DNA of 64,000 nucleotides. Source: Galbula dea (Eukaryota > Chordata > Aves > Piciformes > Galbulidae). The position numbers were made by a program, and so were the translations under genes. Positions within the stretch are counted from its first letter, which is position 1, and each line of letters starts with the position of its first letter. The notes below the pieces were generated by a model. The model was not told the DNA's origin. It made no database searches and saw only the letters and a list, made by a program, of their open reading frames with translations. Below, piece by piece: positions 36,600 through 48,780 of this stretch. The stretch lies in NCBI GenBank assembly GCA_013399015.1, contig VWZX01002966.1, forward strand, positions 1 through 64,000. Reading direction: 5' to 3'.

Positions 36600-37200
36600 T
36601 AGTTTGGTATTGTTAGCCTCCAGGCCCTGATGCTTGTACTTTGCTCTCCAGCTGAGTAGACTTCCTCGCAGGCGAAGAGGCAATGTTTAGAGCCAAGCAA
36701 CCTGGCCAGAATATTTTAATATTTAGCACAAAAAAGCTATTTCTAGTTCAGAGTGGGATTCTAATTTAAAGTAGTCCTGCTGATTTTGATGGGACAGGGA
36801 AAACACTTAAGCCCTGCTTTAATCCAGTTAGTCAGTCCAAATATTAATAAGAAGATTCCAGCCAGGACTCAGGACAATTAGGCCATGGGTTTATATGGTG
36901 CTTTTTTTCTCTTGTTAATACTCGAGCTAGATGTCTTCTATTTATCCTGGGTAAAGGTACATTTGCTGCAGTCATGCTTCTGACTATGGTGTAGACATAG
37001 CCTACGACTCTCATTTCTCAAGGGAAATAGGCAAGTTTTCCTGGCATAAATAGAAAACACTAATGACTGCCTCTACTTTTCTTCATTATCTTCTTCATTT
37101 TGCAGCTGCTGTTAGGCAACATGTCAGCATTTACCCATAAACATCGCTGCCATGTAAAAGATGTATTTCAAGCACACATAAAATTTCTGAGTGGTTGTTT
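36600..37200. promoter_or_regulatory. Second candidate conserved non-coding block
   Basis: This stretch again has balanced composition, little homopolymer and no repeat or open-frame explanation. Words include the E-box CAGCTG followed by an RFX-like half site GGCAAC (around 37105-37121), a forkhead-type ATAAACA near 37137-37143, and a near-palindrome around the CpGs at 36668-36675. This is the texture of vertebrate distal enhancers, but texture is weak evidence and only an alignment to other vertebrates would confirm it. Confidence 0.22.
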
Positions 37201-40200
37201 TGGTTTTGGTTTTTTTATTTTTCCTTCATGACTGCAGGGTTATTTTTATGAGTGAGGTTACTTACTTGTCTGTATCCCTTTTTTTTCCCTATTTTTACTA
37301 ATTGGCCCTTGCTTCAGAAGTAAATCAAAACAGTACAATTTGTTTCAGAAATAATGTGTTTACAGTAACAAAAGCTACTACTTGTGAACTTAGGTGCTCA
37401 AAAAACCAGAAGCATACAGCTGTTATCGTGACAATTTTATCTGATGAGAATTACAAATCTTTATGAATTTTAATAAGAAGGAAGAAGGCAACAAGTCTCC
37501 ACATGTTTGTACAGAAACCCTTTTTGTGGATAAGTTTTCAAAAACTAATGAAAAGTTGATCCTTTTTAATTAAGGTGCAACTTAACAACTAAAAGAAAAA
37601 ATGTTTTGGAATAAATTGATTCAAAGTCTAGAAAGGGCTATTTTGGATTTTTTCCTGAATTTAAGTCTCATGATGTATTTGAGTCACATCATTACGTGCC
37701 ACATTCACAATTTTTGCCACCTGGCTTTAAGTGTACTTCATTAGTGTAATGCCAGGGAAAATTTTCCACTTACTGAGCTTACTGAAAACCTAATGAATGC
37801 ATAAGAAGATTTAACAAGATTTTGTTCCACATTAATCTAAAACATGAAGAATCAAAAACAATAATGACATTTTCACTTACAGTGCAATTGATCGTATTAG
37901 TGATTCACTTATTCCAGAATTTGTGTATCTTTTTTTCAGATGATAAGGCCCGTTAAGCACATGAAATTCATGTACAGTGTCTTCCTTTCAGTGTTTGTGG
38001 TAGAAAACTCTGTATGTAGGCTATCTAGTTAACTCATTAGTGTTAACTAAAATCTGTCTTAAAAGCAACAACAAATTTATATTAAATAAATTCTACTGCT
38101 TCAATACATCATTCCTTAAGATGAGCTTTGCATGAGCTTGAAAAAACTTGTACTATAGAGAGACAGTATGCCTATTTTATCCATTGCTAATAGTAAGTTG
38201 TTTGTCTCTAAAATGTAAATGGATTTGGAGTTTTTATTTTATTGCTTTTCCTGGTAATGACTTATTGTTTGTTCATGGAAGCCGTGAAAGACTTAAAGTG
38301 AAAGTTTCATTTTAACATTTCTAGGTAAACAAGCTGATTCTGGTCTCATACTTTTTCCTATGTAAGTGACTTCAATACTACTGTTACTGTTTTTTCTGCC
38401 ATCCAGAGTTATGATCTGGTTCACCAGAAAAATGGAGACCTAAATTTCAGTTTGCACTAGTTGAACATTACTTGGGGATTGGTAATGTTTCAGACTAAAA
38501 TTTTTCAAATTTTTGTTCAGTTAACTACATTTTACTGAGAGCCATTATGAATACAGGACTTGATATTCCTCTTATGGTGTTCATCTGCATCAAGCTTTAA
38601 GGCAAAGTTTGAAACTACTTCCTGTCTGTAGTCAGAGTGAATTAAGCTGATTGAATAAACCCACAAATGTCAGTAAGTAATGATAGCTCACCAGAATCGC
38701 TAAAAGAAACCCTAATATTGCCAAAAAGAAAAGTCATGTGCAGTGGACACAGAAACTAGTGTACTCTTCAAAAAACTCCTGCAGTTTCTTTGCAGCACTA
38801 CAAATCCATGAATATGTAATCAGACTTTTCATTAATATAAATCTTTGTGTTATAATGTCAAATTAGTGAAAGATGAGGATTCAACAGTATGAGTTTTAAG
38901 TATTTTTTAAGAAGAGCCATTTAAAAAGGGATGATTCAGTGACAGAGACAGGAATCTCTGTCTACAGTCTATGCTCCATTAATCTTAGGCAGTATAATAA
39001 TATAAATATAGTGACAGGGAGGACCCAATACGGGATTTTTATTCCATGAAGGAATATTGAGATGTTTCAGGTTTTTCTGTCATAAGCTATGTTAAAATGT
39101 TGAAATTTTGAGTTTTTAATTATGCTTGTTGAATATTTGATATGTCTCCATATTTTAATGTTATCAATCCTATACATATACTTTTAAAAGCAACTAAATT
39201 TTTAGGGAGTGATTCAGCTGACAAATCACATTGGTCTGGCATTGCTTTAGAAGCAATATGCAATTACATCTGGACTTTGAGTGCTGCTTCTGAAGGGTGG
39301 AGGCCCTCAACCATGCATGCAGCCCCAATATGCATGCCTTACACACACCTTAGAGGATCTAAAATAGCATTAGATACGTATGTTTAGGCAGCTGAATACC
39401 ATCATTATAATCATGTGTGTGACATATTTATCATTTCTATTGCTTTTCTTTTATATTGTGTCGAAAGAACAATTTTTTAAGTTATAAAATTAATTCTATG
39501 AAGAGCTTAATGAAGTAGAGCATTTGGTTAGTTAACTCACAATTGCTTTCACTTAGAACAGTCTGTTAGAGGATTTTTTTTAAATATTTACTGGTTGTTT
39601 GTAGTGTCTTAGATACTTCAAATGACAGACAGCAGCAGTAGATATCAACCAGCTAGGTAGTTTAAATTCCTGAGAATGTTAATAAAAGCAGTAGTTCAAG
39701 AAATCAAATTCAGCCACCTCAAATTGAGTGAAACTTGTTTTTAACTGTTTTCAGAAGGAATATTTAGCACCGTACAAAGAGTACTATTCAGTAAGCATAT
39801 AAGACACAGATGTTTAGTTTCACAGGTAGGAGAATGAAGATGTTTATGAAGAAAACTAACACTGAAATGAAAATTAGGAACTGAAAATGCTCTATGTGGA
39901 AAAGATCTAATAGAGACCTCTGGTCCTGTGAAGAAGCAAATAGAATAAAAATATCCTTGAATATTTATGTGCCTTCCATCAACATACTGTTGGGCTGACA
40001 GAGAAATGGTTACAAAAGCTTGCTATAGAAGGTCAATTTTATGCCCTTTCTTTGGTAATAGTTAGAGAAGATATGGATTCAGACCTAATGGCTATGAACA
40101 TATGTTACTGGCAATATGAAAACAGAAAGGAAAGTTACATGAGTCATAAACTTCTTATGGAGTCAGGGAGTCAAGCCTACATCATAGTCACAAAGCCCCA

Positions 40201-41496
40201 AAGCTATGTGGGCAACAGTTACCTCAAAGGAACTGTAAATGCAAGCTGAGACATCAAAAAATGTTTTGTACTGCCTGGTGTAAGAAAAATCTGGAAAGCC
40301 AGCAGAGAATCCTCTTTTACTCTTGCAGCCTTCCTCTGTGCCTGTGAACGATGGCTTCAGACATGTTTGTGTGCATGGAATCACCTTGCCACCATTCTAT
40401 TGTCTTCAAAGGCTTCCTGTCAGTGTTGGTCTGTTGTGAGTCACAGCTAATATACCAACTCCCTGTGGTTCTGTGACAAGTAGTCCACAGTGCCTTAGCC
40501 AAGTTGATGACTCCTGCAATTTCAGACCAGTCCCCTACTCTGTGGTGGCTTGCATATGATTTGGAGACAACCCAAGACAGTACAAGTGGTTTACCTCAGA
40601 GAGACACTGCAAAGTTTAGTATCTATAGTAGGTTACATGTGTAGATTAGAGAAGATTGCCCTGAACCTTTGAATTTTTTGAAGCATTTAAGAAGCCCTAA
40701 GTGAGTTTACCCTTTACCTTTTATACTGGAAGAGAGTGCCTGGCTGGTGCTATAGAATAAGTTATGTAATATGTCCTACTGGAATAAGAACAAAAAGACA
40801 AAGGGAAGAAGAGACCAGACTATTCAGAGATTAATTCCTATGAGGAAACCAAAAGTTTAATCACAGGAAGGAGAAAATCAAGAGCTGTTTCTCCAGAACA
40901 AGAAAGAGGAATGTTGACAGAGGAAGGTGCATCAGCACAGACCAAGTAATTTTTCTTAAAAATTATTGACTTTAGTTTCTCCCATTTTCATAGCTAAAGC
41001 ATTAAAATTAGAATGTAGTAAAAGCAGAGAAAGTAAATATATTGCTTATCTATAATTGCTGTATTTAATCTTTCACATGGAAAACACAATAGGGAGAATA
41101 CATTGTGAAAAGATCTTTGTTGAGCATTAGTGACAGAAGCTGTAGCAGAGAAAGCCAATAAACTTAACATGCAAATAGTGGCTCTCATGAATCAGCCCAG
41201 TCCCCTGTTTGTCACTGTATGGTAGACATAGGAAATCAATACAACTGCCACACTTTAAATACTCTGAGCTTCTAAAGGTCAGAGCAGCCTGGCTATTCTG
41301 CAACCACTTACTTCTGTTACAGTCTCCTTCTCCCTCTGCTGCATTTATTTTTAAAAAAGAGAAAATTCCTTAAGCTTATGTGTTTTTCATCCTTTCTTCA
41401 ACATTTGCAATGCTGCTATTCATGGCAGCTCAGTAAATAACTTTTGTCAGAAATATGTGATACAGTCTTCTTTTTTTTCCTTAAGAAATCTCATAC
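37201..41496. other. Non-coding, no gene recognised
   Basis: AT-rich with T/G-rich runs at 37198-37225. Two ATGCATGC words lie 17 bp apart (39313-39320 and 39330-39337) in a less AT-rich patch at 39205-39345. Open frames are under 85 codons and unrecognised. Confidence 0.6.
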
Positions 41497-41501
41497 TCAA
41501 G

Positions 41502-41972
41502 TGTTTTGGTTTTGCTGGAACAGAATCTTAGGCCAGCCCTGGTCTGCAGGCCATTAGCAGTCTAGAGTCAGCCAGGGCAGCTGACTTCAGTTGACTTACA
41601 GGTTTATCCCATACCAAAAATATCATGCTCAGTATAAAAGAAGTTTCCTGAGGACAGGGGATCTTTGTGCTTCTCCTCTCGATCCTGCAGCTTTTCCTCC
41701 TTCTACTCCTGCTTCTTTCCATCCCTGCCTGTGCTGACTTTACCATTCTACTCCCAAGGACTGCATTCCTGTTGTGATGCCTGTACATTTGCTCGGCTCA
41801 GTATCACTTGGTATACTTCAAATTGAATTTGGTATTAGTTTAACCGTTTCATTAAATCTGTTTTCATCTCAACCTATGAGTCTCTTCTCCCAATCCTCCT
41901 TTTCTGCTAGGGAGAGGCCATTGAATGATGAACTGCTATAGTCTAGCACTGGATATGGGCTAAATGTAGACA
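41502..41972 (+). mobile_element. Worn solo LTR of an avian ERV, 471 bp
   Basis: The 5' end TGTTTTGGTTTTGCTGGAAC has the same style as other avian ERV LTR ends (TGTNNTGGTTT). A TATA box (TATAAAAG) is at 41633-41640, followed by a pyrimidine-rich leader. ATTAAA at 41851-41856 fits a polyadenylation signal. Then CATCTCAACCTATGAGTC, a familiar avian LTR segment, leads to the 3' end GGGCTAAATGTAGACA at 41972. The flanks are tcaag and ttgag, matching 3 of 5 with transitions at the rest, so the duplication is worn or the ends are slightly misplaced. The reverse-strand open frames here (41528-41788, 41869-42081) are LTR shadows. Confidence 0.75.
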
Positions 41973-41977
41973 TTGAG

Positions 41978-42400
41978 GAATTTTTGGGAAGGTATGCCAA
42001 AGGATCATCTTTTTGTTGGGTGTCCACTTCATCTGTGCATAGGAGACACACAGATATCCAGATATGCATTCTTGGTACCATGGCTGTATTAATAACAGAA
42101 GCACAACTGAGTTGCTGTTTGGATTTAAGTAGTGATCATCATTAGAGGTCCAGCACATTAACTCTGCTTAGTCTCTGAGGGATATGCTTGTGCTTATGTC
42201 AGGCCAGTATCAGACAATTTCTCAAAGAAGGATTGGGAGTATCTCAGTGTTTGTACAAGGGTGGCCTTGACAAGTACAAAAAGAGAAAAGTTGGTGTGAA
42301 CAAGGGTGTTTAGGCAGGAAAATCTTGCTACATTAGAAAAGAGAACATAAGAAACATGGTGTTAATTTCTGGTTCACATATGAGACTGATTTCATAATGT
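41978..42400. other. Non-coding, no gene recognised
   Basis: Flank of the LTR, AT-rich, no recognisable feature before the CR1 fragment. Confidence 0.6.
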
Positions 42401-42548
42401 AGAATCAGTGTTGGCTGGAAGGAACCTATGAAGGTCCAACCATATGCTCAGTGCAGGACTGTCACCAGTGGTAGATTAGGTCAGTTATGGTTTTGTTTAA
42501 TTGAGCCTCAAAAACATCTAAGAATAAAGATTCCAACATCTCTTAAGG
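42401..42548 (-). mobile_element. Degraded CR1 3'-end fragment
   Basis: On the minus strand the order is a worn 'gttggaatctttattcttagatgtttttgaggctcaattaa' region, GACCTAATCTACC, CAGTCCTGCACTGAGCATAT, GGTTGGACCTTCATAGG, TTCCTTCCAGCC and a last tGATTCTAC. This follows the CR1 3' region (tccaggatttcaagactt, acctgatctaac, gtcctgctttgagcaggg, ggttggactagatgacct, tcccttccaacc, gattctatg). It is strongly diverged, so an old copy. Confidence 0.75.
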
Positions 42549-45259
42549 CAGAAAAATAAACAAAATGGTGCCCCATAAATCAAACTGGATTCAGGTAATG
42601 AGTTGCTTCTGATTAGTTATTTCATTGTGCAGACCTAAAAGAATGTGTACAATTAAAAGTGAAGATTTGGTTATTCTGTTGGATTTAATTTTCACAGACA
42701 CATGGAGGTCCCTAATATATTGCTAAAGAGATGCATTATTTTGATACAACATTTCTCCGCTAGTGCTTGTGTGATTTATGTATAGCAGTATAATGAATTG
42801 TCAATAAGCCATAGGTACAATTTGGATGAGCAGGTGAAAATTTGGTAGAGAACAATCCTTTATGCATTAAACTACCATTTGTCAAAAGGGGTTATATTCA
42901 TATATTGCTATGGGCTGCACAGAATAGCTGTCCATATATAAGGGAGAAATATGACCGTTTCTTTAACAAATGTGACTTGTACCTGTCAGGTGGACAATAG
43001 ACTGATCTGAAGAAGCTGTGTACTGCAGGGCATGCAGTGATCCATGTTGCAGGCATTGTTGGGTCACTTTACTTTTTTTGCAGTACGGATAGTTATATGG
43101 GTGGATGACCCTGTGCTGTTAGCACAGCACAAAGATTTTAATGATTTATGCTGCTGGAAAAAGGCAAAATGTGTTGTTTTCTTCCTCCCACGTGCTGGAA
43201 AATGTGTATATTATATGAGCACTTCTACAGAAATTCTGAGGTTTCCTGAAGACTTCAGGAGGTAAAAACAAATGTGGTTACATAGGATAGAATAAGGAAC
43301 ATGTATGCTGCAATGTAACATAGCAAATATTTTTCAAGCATATGATTACTTTTCTATTTTTAGCCTGAGATCTCATTCCTATTTGCAGTTTCTGAATGCT
43401 GAGAAAGTTTTGATGCACAACAAGACAGTTAATTTAAATGACTGTTAATAATATTTTTACATAGCTTGATATAGCTTTTAAGAGCTGTGTGAATGATAAT
43501 TACTAATTTCAAATCACTAATGAGATGTGTGCAGTAAAAAGATGAATCTATAATGCTTCACTTAAAAACACAAATTAAAATACTTTGTTAAAGAAAATTG
43601 ATAAAGTCAAGGTTTTCTGATGTAGTACTGGTATTGTCTCGCTTCACATTTGTAAACTAGGAAAAAGGCTTGTTCAGAATCTGGGGATTCTGTTGACAAC
43701 TGGAACAGAGACCATCTAGTTTCCATAAGATTAGAATGTAGAGCAGAATGAGACCAATCTGTCACAGGAATTTCAAATTCAGGACTTGGGAATTCTGTAC
43801 AACCATGTCTTGCAAACAGTACTTAGCAAACCACAGTAATACTTAGCAGTATGTGCCCTAATCAATCTTGTTATGTTTTGGATAAAATAATTACCACAGA
43901 GCTATTTGTAACTTTTCTCATTTCTAAGGATTTCAATACTCTCAAGTTGATTGCAGGAGGCCTATAGAATTACTGAGCCTTTAATGATGAAACAGTAACA
44001 AATGTTACTTTAAAGAAACAAAACAAAAGCAACAACAAAAACTCTGTGGTTCGTAGAAGACAGAAAATTCTTATTCTGGTATCTTTATTGTTTCTGTTGT
44101 GTTTGTGTGTACAAAGGACATATAAAAATGTAAATACTCTGAATCCTGTTGCTTTGCAATAGTCAAGTGATACTATTGTTTGTCTAAAGATGGAAACTGA
44201 GATAAAGCAGAGAAGTTGATAGTTTGAAATAGATTTGATTTTTTTAGACTAGTATTTTCCCTCAGTTGAAAGTCATACACATGCTTTGGAATTCCATTTT
44301 CAGTATTTTGGAAGTTCCTTATCTACTGTCTAAGTTATCCTCCAGTGCCTCCGAAACCAAGTTACAAGACCAAACCAAAGTGTGAGAGTATTCCCATATC
44401 CTTGAATATTTTAGTCTTTAACTTCCTGACTGAGATTTTCAATACTGAATTTTTCTTTTAATTTGTTCCACAGTTAAAGTTGGTGTCTATTTTACAAAAT
44501 TGCTATTCTAAACTAGTTTAACAGTTGCAATCTACAGGTGAAGTGATATTCCCAAGTTGCTTTATATTGGTCTAGGAGAATGGGCTTATAAAACTGAATT
44601 CTTAGTGCTCTGCTCTGTATTTACTTCAGGTTAGACTACAAAAAATAAAATCTCCCATGAAAGGAATTGGAATTGCTTGTATTTTGTTGGGAGAAAAACT
44701 GCGTGTTTTGCTTGAACTGGTTGTTCGTAAGTTCATTAAACCTAAAAAATAACCAAACCAAAAACAAAACAAAAAAATCTCCAACCCTGGAAAATGGTCA
44801 TGAGTATTTCTGTTTGTCTTTTGCCCAAAAATGCCTATAGCTGAAGATTTTGTCTATCTGCAACTTTCTAGAAACTGGGTTTTCTCTTGTAAAATGTGCA
44901 GAAATAGTGGTTTTTTCTTCCTTGATTGCTGTTCTTAAGATTTTACAACATCCTTTCTGGTTGATAAGTTCAAGAACAAAGCAGAAAGTCAGCAATTTAT
45001 AGCATATAATTAAGCTCTTTATATGCTTAACATTTGTCATTAGTACAGGGAAAAATGTTTTCTTGTGTAGTGCTCTGACAATAAACACTGTAAATACATT
45101 TGTTTCATTATTACTGGTAGACTTTTTTCTTTGCAAAGGAAACTGCCAAAGTACAATAGAAGAGGCTGCAAATTAGAAGTGATCTCTAATGCAAGGGACA
45201 CAACAAAAATCACACTTTTCTTGCACATCTTCACCAAGTGCTGTGTGTTGCAATTTATG
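42549..45259. other. Non-coding, no gene recognised
   Basis: AT-rich. A/C-rich low-complexity tract at 44740-44778. Open frames at 43044-43265 (+) and 44798-45136 (-, 112 codons) are unrecognised. Confidence 0.6.
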
Positions 45260-45325
45260 ACAATCGGTGCGAGTCAAGTACCGTACACCATGCTGTGCTC
45301 GGAATCAGCATTCAACACGCAACCC
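45260..45325. other. Small CpG-dense patch of unknown nature
   Basis: Five CpGs occur within about 55 bp (near 45265, 45270, 45281, 45300 and 45318) while the surrounding kilobases have almost none. It is far too short for a CpG island. It may be a conserved element, a young insertion fragment or chance. The 69-codon frame across it (45131-45340) has no recognisable domain. Confidence 0.4.
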
Positions 45326-46198
45326 TCAGGACAGAAATAGGAAGTACTGGTGGGGATGAAAACTGGCTTGGATGATAACTATGAAAAGTAGAAAAATAGA
45401 TCTCCTAAAGACAAATTCACACCTGGTGTTAAAGCCTAGTCCCTCATTAAGCAATGATTATTGCCTGCTGTGTATAAAAATAGCCAAAACAAATAGCACA
45501 ACTTAGCAGTGCTAATTTAATAGTTGAATGTGCTTATGGGTGTTCAGTGGAGCAGAGTGAATAGTCTGGTGGAAATAGTATATTGAATTATTTTAGTCTG
45601 TCTTTTCTGCTTATGGAATAACCACAAACAGATCACAATTTCCTTGAGTTTCTCCCTTAAAATATTTTTTATTAACAGTTTTTCCTAGATATGTTTTACA
45701 GAGTATATTACTGGTGATGAATATTCTGAATTTAAACCATAGTGCATACTTGTGGTTAATCAGACAAGTCAGATATTATCATTCTTGTTAACTGACTGAA
45801 AGAGTACCCAACAGCTTTTAGGGTGCTCAACCCAGGCATATGTAAAAGGAAGAAAATGTACAGAAAAACACACATCTAAAGTGTATTTCCTGAAGCAGTT
45901 GCATTGTTTGTTTTGAATATATGTAGAACAGAATCTTCACTGCATTCCTTAATGATAGAGTAAAAGGGGACCTGTAACTCTGTGCTTAAAGAAATGTTTT
46001 GTTATTGCAGATGTATATTCTAACAAGTAAAGTGCATGCTATTTTTCCTTCGCAGAGTAGGGTGAAGTAGGATTTAGTTGTCTTTCCAATGTAGGAATGA
46101 AATGTCACACTGGAAGGTCATAGGAGAGAAAATTTAAATGTTGTATATTTAATAGAATGTGAAATTCTCACAGTGGATAATAGCTTCCCCAAAGGTTG
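45326..46198. other. Non-coding, no gene recognised
   Basis: AT-rich, nothing recognised before the LTR target duplication. Confidence 0.6.
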
Positions 46199-46203
46199 AA
46201 TCC

Positions 46204-46746
46204 TGTCAAGGGTCGAGGCTGGGCTGACCACCAACCCAATGACAACTGCTTCCCCCTTACCCCCCCTCGCCCTCCCCCACAGGAAGGGAAATCAGGAATC
46301 AGAATCCCCCAAGAGAAATTCAACAAGGAAAGATCAAAGAAGGATCCGACAAAGAAAGATCCAAGGAAAACTCATCCAAGGAAAAAAATCATCATCTTCT
46401 AGCCGGGGGCGGGGACTGACCCCCAGCTTATATATCGAATATGACGTATATGGGATGGAATACTTTAGTTGGTCAGTTTAGGGTCATCTGCCCTGTCTGC
46501 TCCTCCCTGAAGGTGCAGCCTTTACCCTGCACCCCCCAACAGGAGACACAAGATTTAGCAGTGACCTTGCTCTGCATACCAATCCCTGGCAGTAAATCTA
46601 AATGTTAGGCCTTATCACTGCTAGAAGCTGGCAGTGTCTGTAAAAACATGCTGCTAGTTTCAGAAAGTGCAGTTTCTTAGAGGAGCTTCAGCTAAAAAGT
46701 AAAATTACTGAACAGAATTAGTTCTGTTTTAACCCAAACCACGACA
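46204..46746 (-). mobile_element. Solo LTR of an avian ERV (ERVL-like), 543 bp
   Basis: The ends are canonical: on the minus strand it starts TGTCGTGGTTTGGG and ends CCCTTGACA, a TGTC...GACA inverted pair. It is flanked by a perfect 5-bp target duplication, aatcc at 46199-46203 and 46747-46751. The U3 half contains TAAAACAGAACTAA, CTGCACTTTCTGAAACTAGC and GCTGCACCTTCAGGGAGG, shared with the LTR at 30415-31144. A TATA box (TATATAAG, minus strand) is at 46436-46429, and a GC-rich segment follows at 46404-46413. Next come several imperfect copies of a CCTTGGATC / CCTTTGATC-like unit (46310-46390), then the shared 3' end. No internal genes remain, so recombination between two LTRs is likely. Confidence 0.93.
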
Positions 46747-46751
46747 AATCC

Positions 46752-47544
46752 CAAGCAAGAGAATATAAGATGATGCAGGGCCATCAGGCAGGGCTTCAAT
46801 ATGCTGGGATTCACTTCAGAGTGTTAAGTCAGTGGGGAATGTTGTGAGATTAACATAGTTGAACACAATGGTTAAGATCCTCTCCAGAAAGGATGCCTGC
46901 TGGTGAAGCAGGAGGGCCCCATGACAAATCAGAATGTATGTGTATTGTACAATTCTCTTCATTTATTCTACTTTAACTTTGAGCTGTTGTTCCTCCTCTG
47001 AGCATGCCCTTCATAAAATTTTATAAAAGCTAACTCATTTGGACTTGGTGAGCTGTTCAGCTTGTGCTTTCTATTATGAATTTACCTTGTGCACAGACCT
47101 ACAGTGCCCTGATCCATCTGGTTTTTGGATGCAACAGTAATCAACTGATGCTATAACCACAAAAATATAGCACAGCTTGAGGCTTTACAGATCACATACA
47201 CTTATGTGATTTTTGTATGGTGTGTACCACAGAAGAGCAAGGCTTGTTTTCATATTCTGTTTCTCAGTGCTTGAGCCAATGGGGGAAACGAGAAGTATTT
47301 TTCTTTCAAAAATCCACTGTACCTCAATTACATTTAACTTGCACGTAATTACTGCTAAATTTTATCACCTGTAGCTGCTACTTCTATACCCAGCAGATGG
47401 TCAAGAATCTTTTCTATACTGAGAATAAAACAAAATCATGGATACATCAATGTATTCTTTTGTGTTTAAAAGGGAAGTGTCCAAGCTCTTGATCTGAGTT
47501 TTACCTGAATTGCTTGAAATCTCAAACTAACCATTACTGTGTTG
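46752..47544. other. Non-coding, no gene recognised
   Basis: AT-rich flank, no recognised feature. Confidence 0.6.
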
Positions 47545-47560
47545 ATTCTGTGATTCTGTG
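47545..47560 (+). repeat. Two ATTCTGTG units, probable CR1 tail remnant
   Basis: ATTCTGTGATTCTGTG is two perfect copies of the CR1 terminal octamer. The preceding ~40 bp are only faintly CR1-like, so this is either the end of a very diverged or very short CR1 copy, or a small chance repeat. Confidence 0.55.
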
Positions 47561-48633
47561 GGTGTGTCTTGTTGTATGTTTTGACCTCTAGCAAGGCAAA
47601 CAGTTATCAAATGTCTTGTTATGTATGTGTTATCCTATGATCATGCTTTCATCCAAGGTTGTTGGAAGAAAATAAAGATGAAAGAAAAAGTGGAAATAAT
47701 CTCGAAACATAGCTAGCATTGGTTACCTCATTTAATGTTTTTCCAACTCTTTCTACCTTTGGAAGTTGCTGATATTATCCTTATGAAAGGCAGGAGGCAA
47801 ATTAATTATTTGGAAATAATATATTAAAAGGATGCTTGAAAGTAGAAAGTATCAAGGTTGTTTTATTTATAGACACCTGTTTTGGCATATAAGGATTGTT
47901 TTAACTCAGCTTTCCATTGTTTTCTTGAGATCATTAGGTAATTATACAGCTATAGGTATTCAGGGTTTATTTCTAAGTGTCTGGACAGGGAAACAGAAGC
48001 CAGGAAGCTCCTAATACACTGAAATTGATAGAGCTGATTTTATAGGTACTAAAGGTATTTTCTGCATCCGTGTAGTCCATAACTCTGCTCCATTTAGACT
48101 CTTTGACTGCAAGTCTGATAAGATGTTAGATGTGGTTGTACAGTGGCTAACCTGTAACTGTAAAATATTTAAGTATTATTTTATAAAACTGGTAATACTC
48201 TAAGCTAAATACCTTTTTCTGGAAACATTTCTTTACTTACACAGTTCATTTATGTTTTCCTCCATTTTCCTCACCTTTCTCCTTATTTATTTGTAAAAAT
48301 AAATATTAAAAATGTTTTTAAATTTAAATAAATAAAAGTATAAATAAACTATTGCACAATAATTTCTCCTAGCCAGATGCATTTGCTCATCCAATTTGCT
48401 ACAGTGGGAACTGTTAGCCCAGCAGGAAAACAAACATGAAAGGATACTTCAGCTGGTTAGAAGTTTCTTGTACAGCCCTTCTTCTTAATGTATGAAACCA
48501 CAATCCTAGCACCTTTTGACACAATGTAGCATAAGAAAGAGTACCATCAAATGATGAATGGCTTCTTTTTTTCAGGAAAAGTAGAAGAGAAATTGAATTT
48601 TTATACTGAGAAGTACTAAGCATTTTCAGCATT
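47561..48633. other. Non-coding, no gene recognised
   Basis: AT-rich with an A/T simple-repeat tract at 48287-48347 (aaat/taaa units). Open frames are short and unrecognised. Confidence 0.65.
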
Positions 48634-48780
48634 TAGTAATTCCTTCCAGTAATGCCTTCCAGTACCTAAAGGGGGATTATAGGATAGAAGGGGAGAGACT
48701 TTTTAGGTTCTCAAATTGTGATAAGGTGAGGGGAAATGGTTACAAGCTGCAAGAGGGGAAATTTAAGTTGGAGATTCGGA
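48634..48780 (+). mobile_element. CR1 internal fragment (upstream of the 3' end)
   Basis: TGCCTTCCAGTACCTAAAGG, then GGGGAGAGACTTTTTAGG, GTGATAAGGTGAGGGGAAAT, GGTTACAAGCTGCAAGAGGG and ATTTAAGTTGGAGATTCGGA follow the well-known CR1 order (ccttccagtacctgaaggg, ggggagggactttttac, gtgataggacaaggggtaat, ggtttaaactgaaagagggt, atttagattggatattagga). The piece breaks off at both sides before the CR1 3' terminus. Just after it, repeated TTCGGAGGA words and the inverted pair TCCGAA/TTCGGA occupy 48774-48802. Confidence 0.9.

Noticed and set aside
41528..42158. Three overlapping minus-strand open frames of 70-86 codons
   Set aside because: They overlap or adjoin the + strand LTR and are explained by its composition.
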